A DNA stretch of 7,036 nucleotides from Pseudobutyrivibrio sp. GTDB lineage: Bacteria; Bacillota_A; Clostridia; Lachnospirales; Lachnospiraceae. The DNA is taken from assembly GCA_024691465.1 (NCBI GenBank), contig JAILNO010000230.1, forward strand, positions 1 to 7,036, written 5' to 3'. The notes beneath the pieces were generated by a model that made no database searches, was not told the DNA's origin, and worked only from the letters and a program-made list of their open reading frames with translations. Positions 1-6,266 of this stretch are shown here, one piece after another. A program made the position numbers and the translations under genes. Positions within the stretch are counted from its first letter, which is position 1. Each line of letters starts with the position of its first letter.

Positions 1-1668
1 GAATGGAATAGACATATTTACCCAGATTGAGCACTTAATTGTAAGAATAAGTAATAATGGTAAGAACCATGATTTAAGTGAGAATGCTAAGATAATATAT
101 ATGGCTAATAGTGTTACCACACTTACTACCTTATTATCAGCTTCTACTGTATTCTTCATGTCATATAAGTTAGCACTCTGGCCACATGAATATACGTTTT
201 TACCATAGTATTCCTTGGCTGTATGTCTAATATTTTTAACTAATGCAAAACTATCTTTACCCTCTGCAGGTAAATCCGAATATACGATAATTCTTGCATA
301 ATTATCCCCATAGAAATTCTCTCTGATTTCATTTGATAAGTATTCTGCTGGTATACCCTCTCCAACTTCACCTGCATATGACATTACAGAAGTAACATGA
401 TTCATATTTTCAATGTCACTAGTTAATAGAGCTTCCTTTGTAATATCACCACTTGGTACCAGGACTACCATTACATTACTTTCACCAAATTTTTCTTTAA
501 TAGCTACAGCTTCCTCAGTATTACCTGCAGCATCTCCAGAACCATATGTAAATGAGTTGCATGCCTGTGCAATGAAACAGAAACCTGCTACAGCAAGTAC
601 AATAATAAAAGTAGGAATTCTAATTTTAGTAGCTACCTTACCAATCTTAGTAAAGTCTGGCATAAACTTCTTATGTCTAGTCTTCTCAATTAAGTTGTTT
701 AATAGAAGAATTGCAGCTGGTAAGAATGTCATACAAGAAATCAAGCTTAAGATAACACCCTTAACAAGGCTAATTCCCATATCTGGACCAATCTTGAAGT
801 CCATGAGTGTAAGTGCTATGAATCCGAATACTGTTGTAAGGGCACTAGCAAAAATTGACTTAGAAGCATTGCACATAGCCCATACCATTGCTACACCATT
901 GTTAGGTGCTTTCTTCTTATTCTTCTCATAAGCTGACGATAAGAATACTGCATAATCTAGAGATACCGCCATCTGAAGGATAGGTGCAACCGCGAGTGTT
1001 ACATATGAAATCTCACCTCTAAAGATATCTGAGCCTAGATTAACCATTACAGCAGCACCAATTGCTGTTAGATATATAAATGGCTCAATCCAACTGGTTG
1101 TCGCAACAATAAGTATGAGAATAATTAGTGGACCAAGTACGCATATAGCACTTATGGTCTGTGAACTAGCTAGTCGCTGTGAATCTGCCTGCTCTACTGC
1201 ATTACCAGATAGCTTAGCTTCGTCACCTAGAGTAGCCTTTATAGCATCTGTTACAGCTTGCTCTTTACCATCATCGATTGTTACTGAAAATAGAGCTGAA
1301 CCATCTACGTAATAATCATCCACTCTATCCTGGTCTAAGTATTCAACTGGCTGCTTGACATCTACCACATCGTCAAGCCATGTTACATTTGAAATACCAT
1401 CAATTCCTTCTAGCTTTGATTTAATATCAAGTGCTTCTACGATAGATACATCATCCATCATTACATTACAGTTAGGAACTGCTTCATTGAATTCCTCCTC
1501 CATAATGTCAAGTGCCACTGTTGAATTGGCATTAGCTGGCAGATAATCTGTCATGTTATAGTTGATTTTTACGTTGAAAAATCCTATTGCGCCAAGCAAT
1601 GTCAATATCAGTGCTAGGATTACAATTAGTTTGCGTCGCTTAACAACGACTCTTGATAAACCTTCCAT
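1..1668 (-). CDS. MMPL/RND-family membrane transporter, partial (C-terminal end outside window)
   Basis: The visible 556 residues are the N-terminal part of an MMPL-type (RND superfamily) proton-driven exporter of the inner membrane; family members move lipids, drugs or other hydrophobic molecules. The reading frame is open to the left window edge, so the C-terminus is missing. Topology follows the family: TM1 at about residues 13-32, a large external loop (33-170) that opens with the typical NMTDYLPANANS stretch, a cluster of helices at about 172-324, another helix at 350-370, a second external loop (371-512), and the start of the second helix cluster from about 515. The pair D238-Y239 in SLDYAVFL matches the Asp-Tyr proton-relay position of MmpL proteins. 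The ATG at 1668 is chosen because AGGAGAG lies 5 nt upstream and the basic VVVKRRK start precedes TM1. A strong terminator separates it from the glycosidase gene, so it is probably a separate unit. The substrate cannot be told from sequence. Confidence 0.94.
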   Translation of the reverse strand, partial: MEGLSRVVVKRRKLIVILALILTLLGAIGFFNVKINYNMTDYLPANANSTVALDIMEEEFNEAVPNCNVMMDDVSIVEALDIKSKLEGIDGISNVTWLDDVVDVKQPVEYLDQDRVDDYYVDGSALFSVTIDDGKEQAVTDAIKATLGDEAKLSGNAVEQADSQRLASSQTISAICVLGPLIILILIVATTSWIEPFIYLTAIGAAVMVNLGSDIFRGEISYVTLAVAPILQMAVSLDYAVFLSSAYEKNKKKAPNNGVAMVWAMCNASKSIFASALTTVFGFIALTLMDFKIGPDMGISLVKGVILSLISCMTFLPAAILLLNNLIEKTRHKKFMPDFTKIGKVATKIRIPTFIIVLAVAGFCFIAQACNSFTYGSGDAAGNTEEAVAIKEKFGESNVMVVLVPSGDITKEALLTSDIENMNHVTSVMSYAGEVGEGIPAEYLSNEIRENFYGDNYARIIVYSDLPAEGKDSFALVKNIRHTAKEYYGKNVYSCGQSANLYDMKNTVEADNKVVSVVTLLAIYIILAFSLKSWFLPLLLILTIKCSIWVNMSIPF

Positions 1669-1673
1669 TTGAT

Positions 1674-1680
1674 CTCTCCT
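1674..1680 (-). promoter_or_regulatory. Ribosome binding site of the MMPL transporter gene
   Basis: AGGAGAG sits 5 nt before the ATG at 1668 on the minus strand. It fixes the start of the transporter frame, since no competing start with a ribosome binding site is seen upstream. Confidence 0.85.
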
Positions 1681-1701
1681 TTTCTTAAGTCTGGAGATAC
1701 T

Positions 1702-1730
1702 CTATTACTGGTCGGTTAATGAAAAGTAAA
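1702..1730 (-). promoter_or_regulatory. Candidate promoter of the MMPL transporter gene
   Basis: On the minus strand TTTACT (1725-1730) is followed after 17 nt by TAATAG (1702-1707). The -35 matches consensus at 4 of 6 positions and the -10 at only 3 of 6, so the call is weak on sequence alone. It is helped by position: it lies just after the upstream gene's terminator and about 34 nt before the transporter start, and a promoter is expected here. The spacer holds the inverted repeat described separately. Confidence 0.35.
1704..1720. promoter_or_regulatory. Candidate TetR-type operator in front of the MMPL gene
   Basis: The 17-bp sequence ATTACTGGTCGGTTAAT is an imperfect inverted repeat (ATTA...G-T-C...TAAT about a central T). 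Its ACTGGTCGGT core resembles the GACCGGTC-type sites of many TetR/AcrR repressors. It lies inside the spacer of the candidate promoter, where a repressor would block RNA polymerase. Exporters of this kind are often controlled by TetR-family repressors, but no such gene is in the window. Identification rests on resemblance only. Confidence 0.3.
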
Positions 1731-1737
1731 TAAAAAA

Positions 1738-1763
1738 CCTCAGCTAGGAAATCCTAGCTGAGG
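1738..1763 (-). terminator. Strong intrinsic terminator after the GH3 gene
   Basis: The stem CCTCAGCTAGG pairs perfectly with CCTAGCTGAGG across a 4-nt loop (11 bp, or 12 bp with a 2-nt loop). On the minus strand it is followed directly by six T residues and then a further T-rich run (positions 1737 down to about 1727). It begins 6 nt after the TAA stop (1770-1772) of the glycoside hydrolase gene. The plus-strand side has only four T, so it should act mainly in the direction of these genes. It isolates the hydrolase transcript from the transporter gene. Confidence 0.95.
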
Positions 1764-1769
1764 TTTTGA

Positions 1770-4700
1770 TTATTTATCTACTTCAATTGATGGGTTGGCC
1801 TCACTGAATACTTTATTAATCACAACAAGCGCAACTGTAAGCACTATACCAACTATTCCAATTGTTATTCCCACTGGCATGAATTCAGCTGATAGGTCTG
1901 AATCATTCTTAGTTACAAGAATAAGTGATAGTCCTGTACCGAATAACAATACTGAATATATCATATCCATTACAAAGCTTATGACTCTGCGTCTCTTTTT
2001 ATCTTCCCTACATAGATTAAGGATAGATAATACTACTGGAATAAGAGCAAGTATAGTAATAATCGCATACATTGCGTATAGAGCATATTTCCACCATGGT
2101 GTAATTGCTACAATCTTAGAACCTGCAGATAGACCATTCATTGCATTACTTCTTGAAATCGCAAATACGATATCCTTAGCAGCCTTTTGCATATTGGCAA
2201 CTACAGTATTGTTCATATCACTATCAGCAAGTTTCCAGAGTTCTGCATCAGAGTTAAGCCAGATACTAGTGCCTGCTGCAAGCCCCGCTCTTAAATCCTC
2301 ATAAGCGAATACTGAGTAAGAAGCCTGATCGGTAATAACGAATCCTTCAAAGCCCCACTCGTTTCTAAGTACATTAGTCATAAGTCCCACATGACCGCCT
2401 GTCCATGTGTTACCAATTCTATTCATACTTGCCATTACACCGTGAGCATCAGCATCTGTCACAGCAGCTTCAAATGCCTTAAGATAAATCTCTCGTACTG
2501 ATTGCTCATTTGCAAATATATTAACGCCCATTCTATTAGTTTCCTGATCATTAAGGGCAAAATGCTTAATAGTCACCATTGCGCCCTTACTCTGAGCACC
2601 GCTTACTGTAGCTGCTCCCATCTCACCTGACAGGTAACCATCTTCTGAATAGTACTCGAAGTTTCTACCTGAGTATGGGCTTCTATGAATATTCATTGCT
2701 GGCGCATACCAACCTGCAACCGCAAGAGCTATACTGTCCTCTCCTATACATCTACCGAACTCTTCTGCTAACTCCTTATTCCATGTGGAAGCAAGTACTA
2801 TTTCTGGTGGATATGCCGTACCATTTTCTCCACCTACAAGTGTACTGGAGATACCTGCTGTACCATCCTTATCTACAGTAGCTGGAAGCTGGATTGAATC
2901 TACACCAACAGTGCCATAACCACCTACTCGAACCAGGTTATCTAGTTCAGTAACTGTCATCTGATTAATAAGTGTTTCCCATAGAGGGGCGCTGTAATCT
3001 GTCTCACGGAGCATGGCCACATTAAGCTCACCATATTCTGCATCTACCACTCCTGTAATAGGTGTAGTTGCAACAGTATCATCGATAGTCTTAATTGCTT
3101 CTCCTGCTACGAATTCTTCAGGAGCTTCCCACTGACCATCCATATAAGTGGTAGGCCAGGTACCTGTCCAATCTGCTCTAGATAGATATGTGAATCCATC
3201 ATCATAAGTCTTGATATTACCGTCTGAGAACTGATTAACAATAGCCTCGCCTGTCTCTGCAGTGGCATAAGTAGTTGCATCTAATTTTTCCACATTCTTT
3301 GTATATACTAATGATGCATCTCCATCATAGTCCATACCGTCTTCAACTGTGTATCCCTTAGCTGCAAGGATATTATTAAGTGCATCATGTGAGTTAGAGC
3401 CTGCTGCAAAATAATAATCTCCTGCATCTACTATATATGTACCATAGCCATACTCATCATATGCCTTCATGCAATCCTTATCCACAGATAATGTAACAGT
3501 TGCAGACTCTCCTGCCTCAAGCACATCAGTCTTCTCATAACCAACTAATTCTACAGAAGATTTTTCAATAGCATTCTGCTTGTCATAATCTGTATAAGGG
3601 CTCTGCATATAAATCTGCACTGCTTCCTTGCCAGGCATGTTACCAACATTTCTGACATCCACTGATATCTCAAAAGCATCGTCGCTTTCCTCTACAGAGT
3701 AATTGCCGTATTCAAAAGCTGTATATGACATACCATAACCAAATGGATATTTAACAGTTGAACTATAGTCATAGTTGGCTGCATCTTCATTACCAAGAAC
3801 CACATCCTCATATCGAGTCTCATAGTACTTGTATCCCACATAGATGCCTTCACCATAGACCATATAATTGGTTCCCATCATTTCTTCGCTGTTAGCAATA
3901 GTGTAAGAACCGAAATTAGCCATTGCTGGGGCTGACATAGTGTCATATGCATAAGTATCTACTAGCTTACCGCTAAAAGACGCATCTCCGTCAATAAGTG
4001 ATGCAAGACCGTATGCACCAGTCTCACCTAAAGCACCTATCCAGGCAACTGCATCAACATCTAATCCTTCTAAGCTACCTAGCTCTAATGGATTCTGAGT
4101 ATTTAAAAGTACGATAACTTTATCAAAATTCTCTGTAGCCATCTCAATAAGATCTAGCTCATTGTTATCTAACTCTAGATATTTATAACCTGATGGAAGC
4201 TCACCTGTAGTAAGATCAGCACTTTCTCCACCACTTCTACCAATCATAACAATGGCAGCATCATTATAATCTGAGAAACTATCAATAATATCAGAAGTGT
4301 ACTCTGATCTAGGCACTTCATTCACTGCAAATTCGCCCTGACCGTATGCGTCTATAACTGTCTTTCTGTAGGATGCTCCTTTGCCATTCTCATAGAAATC
4401 TCTTGTTATAGGATTGATGGTATATCCAGCATCTTCAAGCGCTGTATATAGACTAACTGCTTTAGTTGTATCTACGGAACCTGCTCCGCCACCACCATAT
4501 ACTAAATCAGCACTGTCTTGACCAAGCACTGTAATTGAAAGATTCTTCTGAAGTGGAAGTGCTCCATTGTTCTCAAGGAGTACTGCACCCTCTTCTTCAA
4601 TCTTAGAACCCACTTCCTCCAGATGACTCTTCATCTCATCTTCATTAGCGAAGTCTGATGTAAAGTACTCTGAAGACTCATCCTCCGCCTCAATGATTTT

Positions 4701-4841
4701 TTGGGTTTCAGCATTAAAATATACTGAGATTAAGCTTGCATACTTGTTGGTATACATATTAGCTACAAATAAACTAATTATTATAGCTACTGCAACCAAA
4801 CAAGACATAACTAATCTCATTATTCTTCCTGCTTTTTGCAT
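1770..4841 (-). CDS. Membrane-anchored glycoside hydrolase family 3 protein with permuted domain order
   Basis: A predicted retaining exo-glycosidase (beta-glucosidase or beta-xylosidase type), placed outside the cell. Most GH3 enzymes run barrel, alpha/beta sandwich, Fn3-like domain; here the order is sandwich (about 72-375: EEEGAVLLENNGALPL at 82-97, YPFGYGMSYT at 365-374), Fn3-like domain (about 390-485), an unassigned stretch (490-612), then the (beta/alpha)8 barrel (about 615-900). This C-before-N order is known from some rumen bacterial GH3 enzymes. Barrel motifs are intact: KDG at 658-660, GRNFEY at 725-730, K759-H760, and the nucleophile D838 in GFVITD. E206 in SGGESAD is the likely acid/base by position. 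TM1 lies at about 8-30 and three helices at about 917-943, 953-976 and 988-1008; the basic loop EDKKRRR (946-952) supports both ends inside and the catalytic part outside. The start at 4841 has AAGGAGG 7 nt upstream. The sugar substrate cannot be assigned. Confidence 0.96.
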   Translation of the reverse strand: MQKAGRIMRLVMSCLVAVAIIISLFVANMYTNKYASLISVYFNAETQKIIEAEDESSEYFTSDFANEDEMKSHLEEVGSKIEEEGAVLLENNGALPLQKNLSITVLGQDSADLVYGGGGAGSVDTTKAVSLYTALEDAGYTINPITRDFYENGKGASYRKTVIDAYGQGEFAVNEVPRSEYTSDIIDSFSDYNDAAIVMIGRSGGESADLTTGELPSGYKYLELDNNELDLIEMATENFDKVIVLLNTQNPLELGSLEGLDVDAVAWIGALGETGAYGLASLIDGDASFSGKLVDTYAYDTMSAPAMANFGSYTIANSEEMMGTNYMVYGEGIYVGYKYYETRYEDVVLGNEDAANYDYSSTVKYPFGYGMSYTAFEYGNYSVEESDDAFEISVDVRNVGNMPGKEAVQIYMQSPYTDYDKQNAIEKSSVELVGYEKTDVLEAGESATVTLSVDKDCMKAYDEYGYGTYIVDAGDYYFAAGSNSHDALNNILAAKGYTVEDGMDYDGDASLVYTKNVEKLDATTYATAETGEAIVNQFSDGNIKTYDDGFTYLSRADWTGTWPTTYMDGQWEAPEEFVAGEAIKTIDDTVATTPITGVVDAEYGELNVAMLRETDYSAPLWETLINQMTVTELDNLVRVGGYGTVGVDSIQLPATVDKDGTAGISSTLVGGENGTAYPPEIVLASTWNKELAEEFGRCIGEDSIALAVAGWYAPAMNIHRSPYSGRNFEYYSEDGYLSGEMGAATVSGAQSKGAMVTIKHFALNDQETNRMGVNIFANEQSVREIYLKAFEAAVTDADAHGVMASMNRIGNTWTGGHVGLMTNVLRNEWGFEGFVITDQASYSVFAYEDLRAGLAAGTSIWLNSDAELWKLADSDMNNTVVANMQKAAKDIVFAISRSNAMNGLSAGSKIVAITPWWKYALYAMYAIITILALIPVVLSILNLCREDKKRRRVISFVMDMIYSVLLFGTGLSLILVTKNDSDLSAEFMPVGITIGIVGIVLTVALVVINKVFSEANPSIEVDK

Positions 4842-4848
4842 AAAAAAA

Positions 4849-4855
4849 CCTCCTT
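4849..4855 (-). promoter_or_regulatory. Ribosome binding site of the GH3 gene, inside a predicted stem
   Basis: AAGGAGG is a near-perfect Shine-Dalgarno sequence, separated from the ATG at 4841 by seven T residues. All seven of its bases can pair with the upstream sequence at 4914-4920 (six Watson-Crick pairs and one G-U), so its access may be regulated by the hairpin described separately. Confidence 0.9.
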
Positions 4856-4907
4856 CATATATCCTCGCCTTTGGCTTTTGTAAGCTTACAATAGCAAGAC
4901 GCTAGGA

Positions 4908-4913
4908 TTTATA
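4908..4913 (-). promoter_or_regulatory. Candidate -10 box for a GH3-specific promoter
   Basis: TATAAA on the minus strand matches the -10 consensus at 5 of 6 positions and would start RNA near 4901. No good -35 lies at the right distance (TGTCAA at 4932-4937 with an 18-nt spacer is poor), so an activator would probably be needed. The box lies in the upstream arm of the long palindrome. A transcript from here would lack 4908-4923 and therefore could not mask the Shine-Dalgarno. A TATAAA this AT-rich can easily occur by chance. Confidence 0.3.
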
Positions 4914-4922
4914 AAAGAGGTC

Positions 4923-4949
4923 TGGCATCCTTTGACATTAGGATGGCAT
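4923..4949 (-). repeat. Direct repeat ATGCCA with 21-bp period (possible LytTR site)
   Basis: On the minus strand ATGCCA occurs at 4944-4949 and again at 4923-4928, exactly 21 bp apart, and each copy is preceded by AA two bases upstream (AAnnATGCCA). LytTR regulators typically bind two direct repeats about two helical turns apart. The pair lies just upstream of the candidate -10 box of the GH3 gene. The distal copy is inside the last codons of the kinase gene, and the repeat is short, so chance is a real alternative. The sequence does not match the AgrA consensus. Confidence 0.3.
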
Positions 4950-6266
4950 AATTGGCACAGGAAACATAACCTGCAGTGAGAATACCCCATCTCTAATTGC
5001 CCAGTACATGTTTCCATTATATTTCTTAGAGATGAATTTGATACTCTTAAGTCCGAACCCATGTCCTATACTAGTCTTTGTAGTTACAGGCAGTGCATCT
5101 ATGGTGTTCTCAATAGCATCGCTATAATTCTCCACCTGAATAATGGTAAATGCATCCTTAGAAGTTACATTAACACTAATTACTCGTTTACTTTTATCTG
5201 AAAACTTGCTAACGCACTCTATAGCATTATCGATTGCATTACCAAGAAGTGCATACAGATCAACCACATCTATGAAATCTAGATTAGCTCTCTTAACTGA
5301 GCAGGAGAAAGTGATGCCTGTTGAGTTGCAGTAGAGAGACTTCTCTGCAAGTATAGTATTCAATACTTCGTTATCGCAGAATACCAGATTCTGATACTCA
5401 GCTATGTGTGACATCTGTTCATTGATAAAACTATCCTTAAGCTCCTCAGGAGAATCCTTAAGAGCCCTTAGCTTATGTTTCATATCATGAGCATTTCTAT
5501 TAACTAGATCTATGAGTTCCTTGGAGATGGCATAATGGCTAGCTGAATCCTGTAGCATTCTAGAGATGATTGCCTGCTCCTTAGAAGCAACTACCGACTT
5601 AAAGTTAGCATACTGAATTCCAAGAATCATAACACAGGTAGATAATCCCCATATAATTCCAGAGTCTCGCACCTCTTCTCCCAGTCTAAACAAATGTTGT
5701 GCAGAAAAGGTAGATCCCATCATAATCGCAAGAACAACCACATAGAATAATACGAGGAATTGATTATCCTCGTAGAGCTTACCGTTGCATTCTCTAAGCT
5801 TACTAGGGAATATCTTGTAAAAAATACTATATACTATAGCAACACAAAAGATTGTAATCACTATATATACAAGCAAATGACTAACTAAAAATGTCCAATA
5901 ATACAAAGCCAGTGCTTCATGAATAATGATATATACGATATGCTGAATGGCAAATGAAGCCACAATTACATATAAGCTATCCACTAGCCCGATTACAAAT
6001 AGACTCTTACAGAAAAACACAGTACTAATTGCAAACAATATATACCAGCCACAAGCTAAGTACTCTCTTACAACTGGAGCAGCAGGTATTTTAATTACAG
6101 CAAAATATATAAATGCTGCGCTCATATATATAACAAACAATAGTATTACTTTTGGTATAAAATTCTTTTTCTTAGGAACAAAAGGAATGAGCATAATTAA
6201 CTCAGCCACAATCATCTCAAGAATAAATCGTAGTTCCTCAAAGGCGGTGAGTCCTGTAATCCCCAT
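4938..6266 (-). CDS. GHKL-type sensor histidine kinase (AgrC-like architecture)
   Basis: A membrane sensor kinase of the group that partners LytTR regulators. The N-terminal half (about 1-220) is highly hydrophobic, with roughly six to seven membrane segments (for example about 12-30, 38-58, 72-90, 92-118, 127-150, 168-186) and no large extracellular domain, as in AgrC-type receptors. A linker (about 222-255) leads to the phosphoacceptor region RNAHDMKHKL, where H260 is the likely phosphorylated histidine. The ATPase domain follows, with an N-box LLGNAIDNAIE (N343, N347) and a G-box GHGFGLKSI (401-409). At 442 residues the length is normal. The ATG at 6266 overlaps the regulator's stop codon (TAATG) and has AGGAGG 6 nt upstream, indicating translational coupling. 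The ligand is unknown: AgrC-like kinases often sense peptides, but no AgrB/AgrD-like gene is visible here. Confidence 0.95.
   Translation of the reverse strand: MGITGLTAFEELRFILEMIVAELIMLIPFVPKKKNFIPKVILLFVIYMSAAFIYFAVIKIPAAPVVREYLACGWYILFAISTVFFCKSLFVIGLVDSLYVIVASFAIQHIVYIIIHEALALYYWTFLVSHLLVYIVITIFCVAIVYSIFYKIFPSKLRECNGKLYEDNQFLVLFYVVVLAIMMGSTFSAQHLFRLGEEVRDSGIIWGLSTCVMILGIQYANFKSVVASKEQAIISRMLQDSASHYAISKELIDLVNRNAHDMKHKLRALKDSPEELKDSFINEQMSHIAEYQNLVFCDNEVLNTILAEKSLYCNSTGITFSCSVKRANLDFIDVVDLYALLGNAIDNAIECVSKFSDKSKRVISVNVTSKDAFTIIQVENYSDAIENTIDALPVTTKTSIGHGFGLKSIKFISKKYNGNMYWAIRDGVFSLQVMFPVPIMPS

Larger units (their letters stand above)
4846..4923 (-). promoter_or_regulatory. 78-nt imperfect palindrome; leader hairpin that can mask the GH3 Shine-Dalgarno
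   Basis: The sequence is symmetric about the point between 4884 and 4885. In minus-strand RNA, 30 of 39 symmetric positions are Watson-Crick pairs, 3 are G-U (4913/4856, 4916/4853, 4922/4847) and 6 are single mismatches (4892, 4896, 4898, 4900, 4903, 4909, each with its partner); there are no bulges. The core TTGTAAGCTTACAA (4878-4891) is a perfect 14-bp palindrome, and the flanking GCT/AGC extends it. The lower stem (4910-4923 with 4846-4859) contains the whole GH3 Shine-Dalgarno. It could act as a translational block on read-through mRNA, as an RNA-processing site, or as a DNA operator through its core. It lacks the adjacent T-run expected of a terminator. The pairing is read directly from sequence; the function is inferred. 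Confidence 0.7.

Noticed and set aside
4878..4891. TTGTAAGCTTACAA as a CcpA cre or other LacI-type site
   Set aside because: The spacing and centre (GC rather than CG, with a 12-bp TGTAAGCTTACA core) do not fit the cre consensus. It remains an unassigned palindrome and is treated as part of the larger hairpin.
4842..4908. Long palindrome plus seven T as an intrinsic terminator
   Set aside because: The T-run is part of the spacer before the ATG and is separated from the 4861-4908 stem by the Shine-Dalgarno. In the full 78-nt pairing it is partly inside the stem, so it does not follow the hairpin as a terminator needs.
4838..4928. Palindrome as a miniature inverted-repeat transposable element flanked by GCAT copies (4838-4841 and 4925-4928)
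   Set aside because: The 4-base flanks are not symmetric with the palindrome axis, are short enough to be chance, and lie within other constraints (the kinase end and the GH3 start region). Other copies of the element would be needed and none is in the window.
4926..4946. Hairpin CATCC...GGATG at the end of the kinase gene as a terminator
   Set aside because: The stem is only 5 bp with an 11-nt loop, overlaps the stop codon, and no T-run follows in the transcribed direction.
4932..4952. Plus-strand TTGACA (4932-4937) and CATAAT (4947-4952) as an antisense promoter into the kinase gene
   Set aside because: The spacing between the two boxes is only 9 nt, and no good -10 lies 16-18 nt after the TTGACA.
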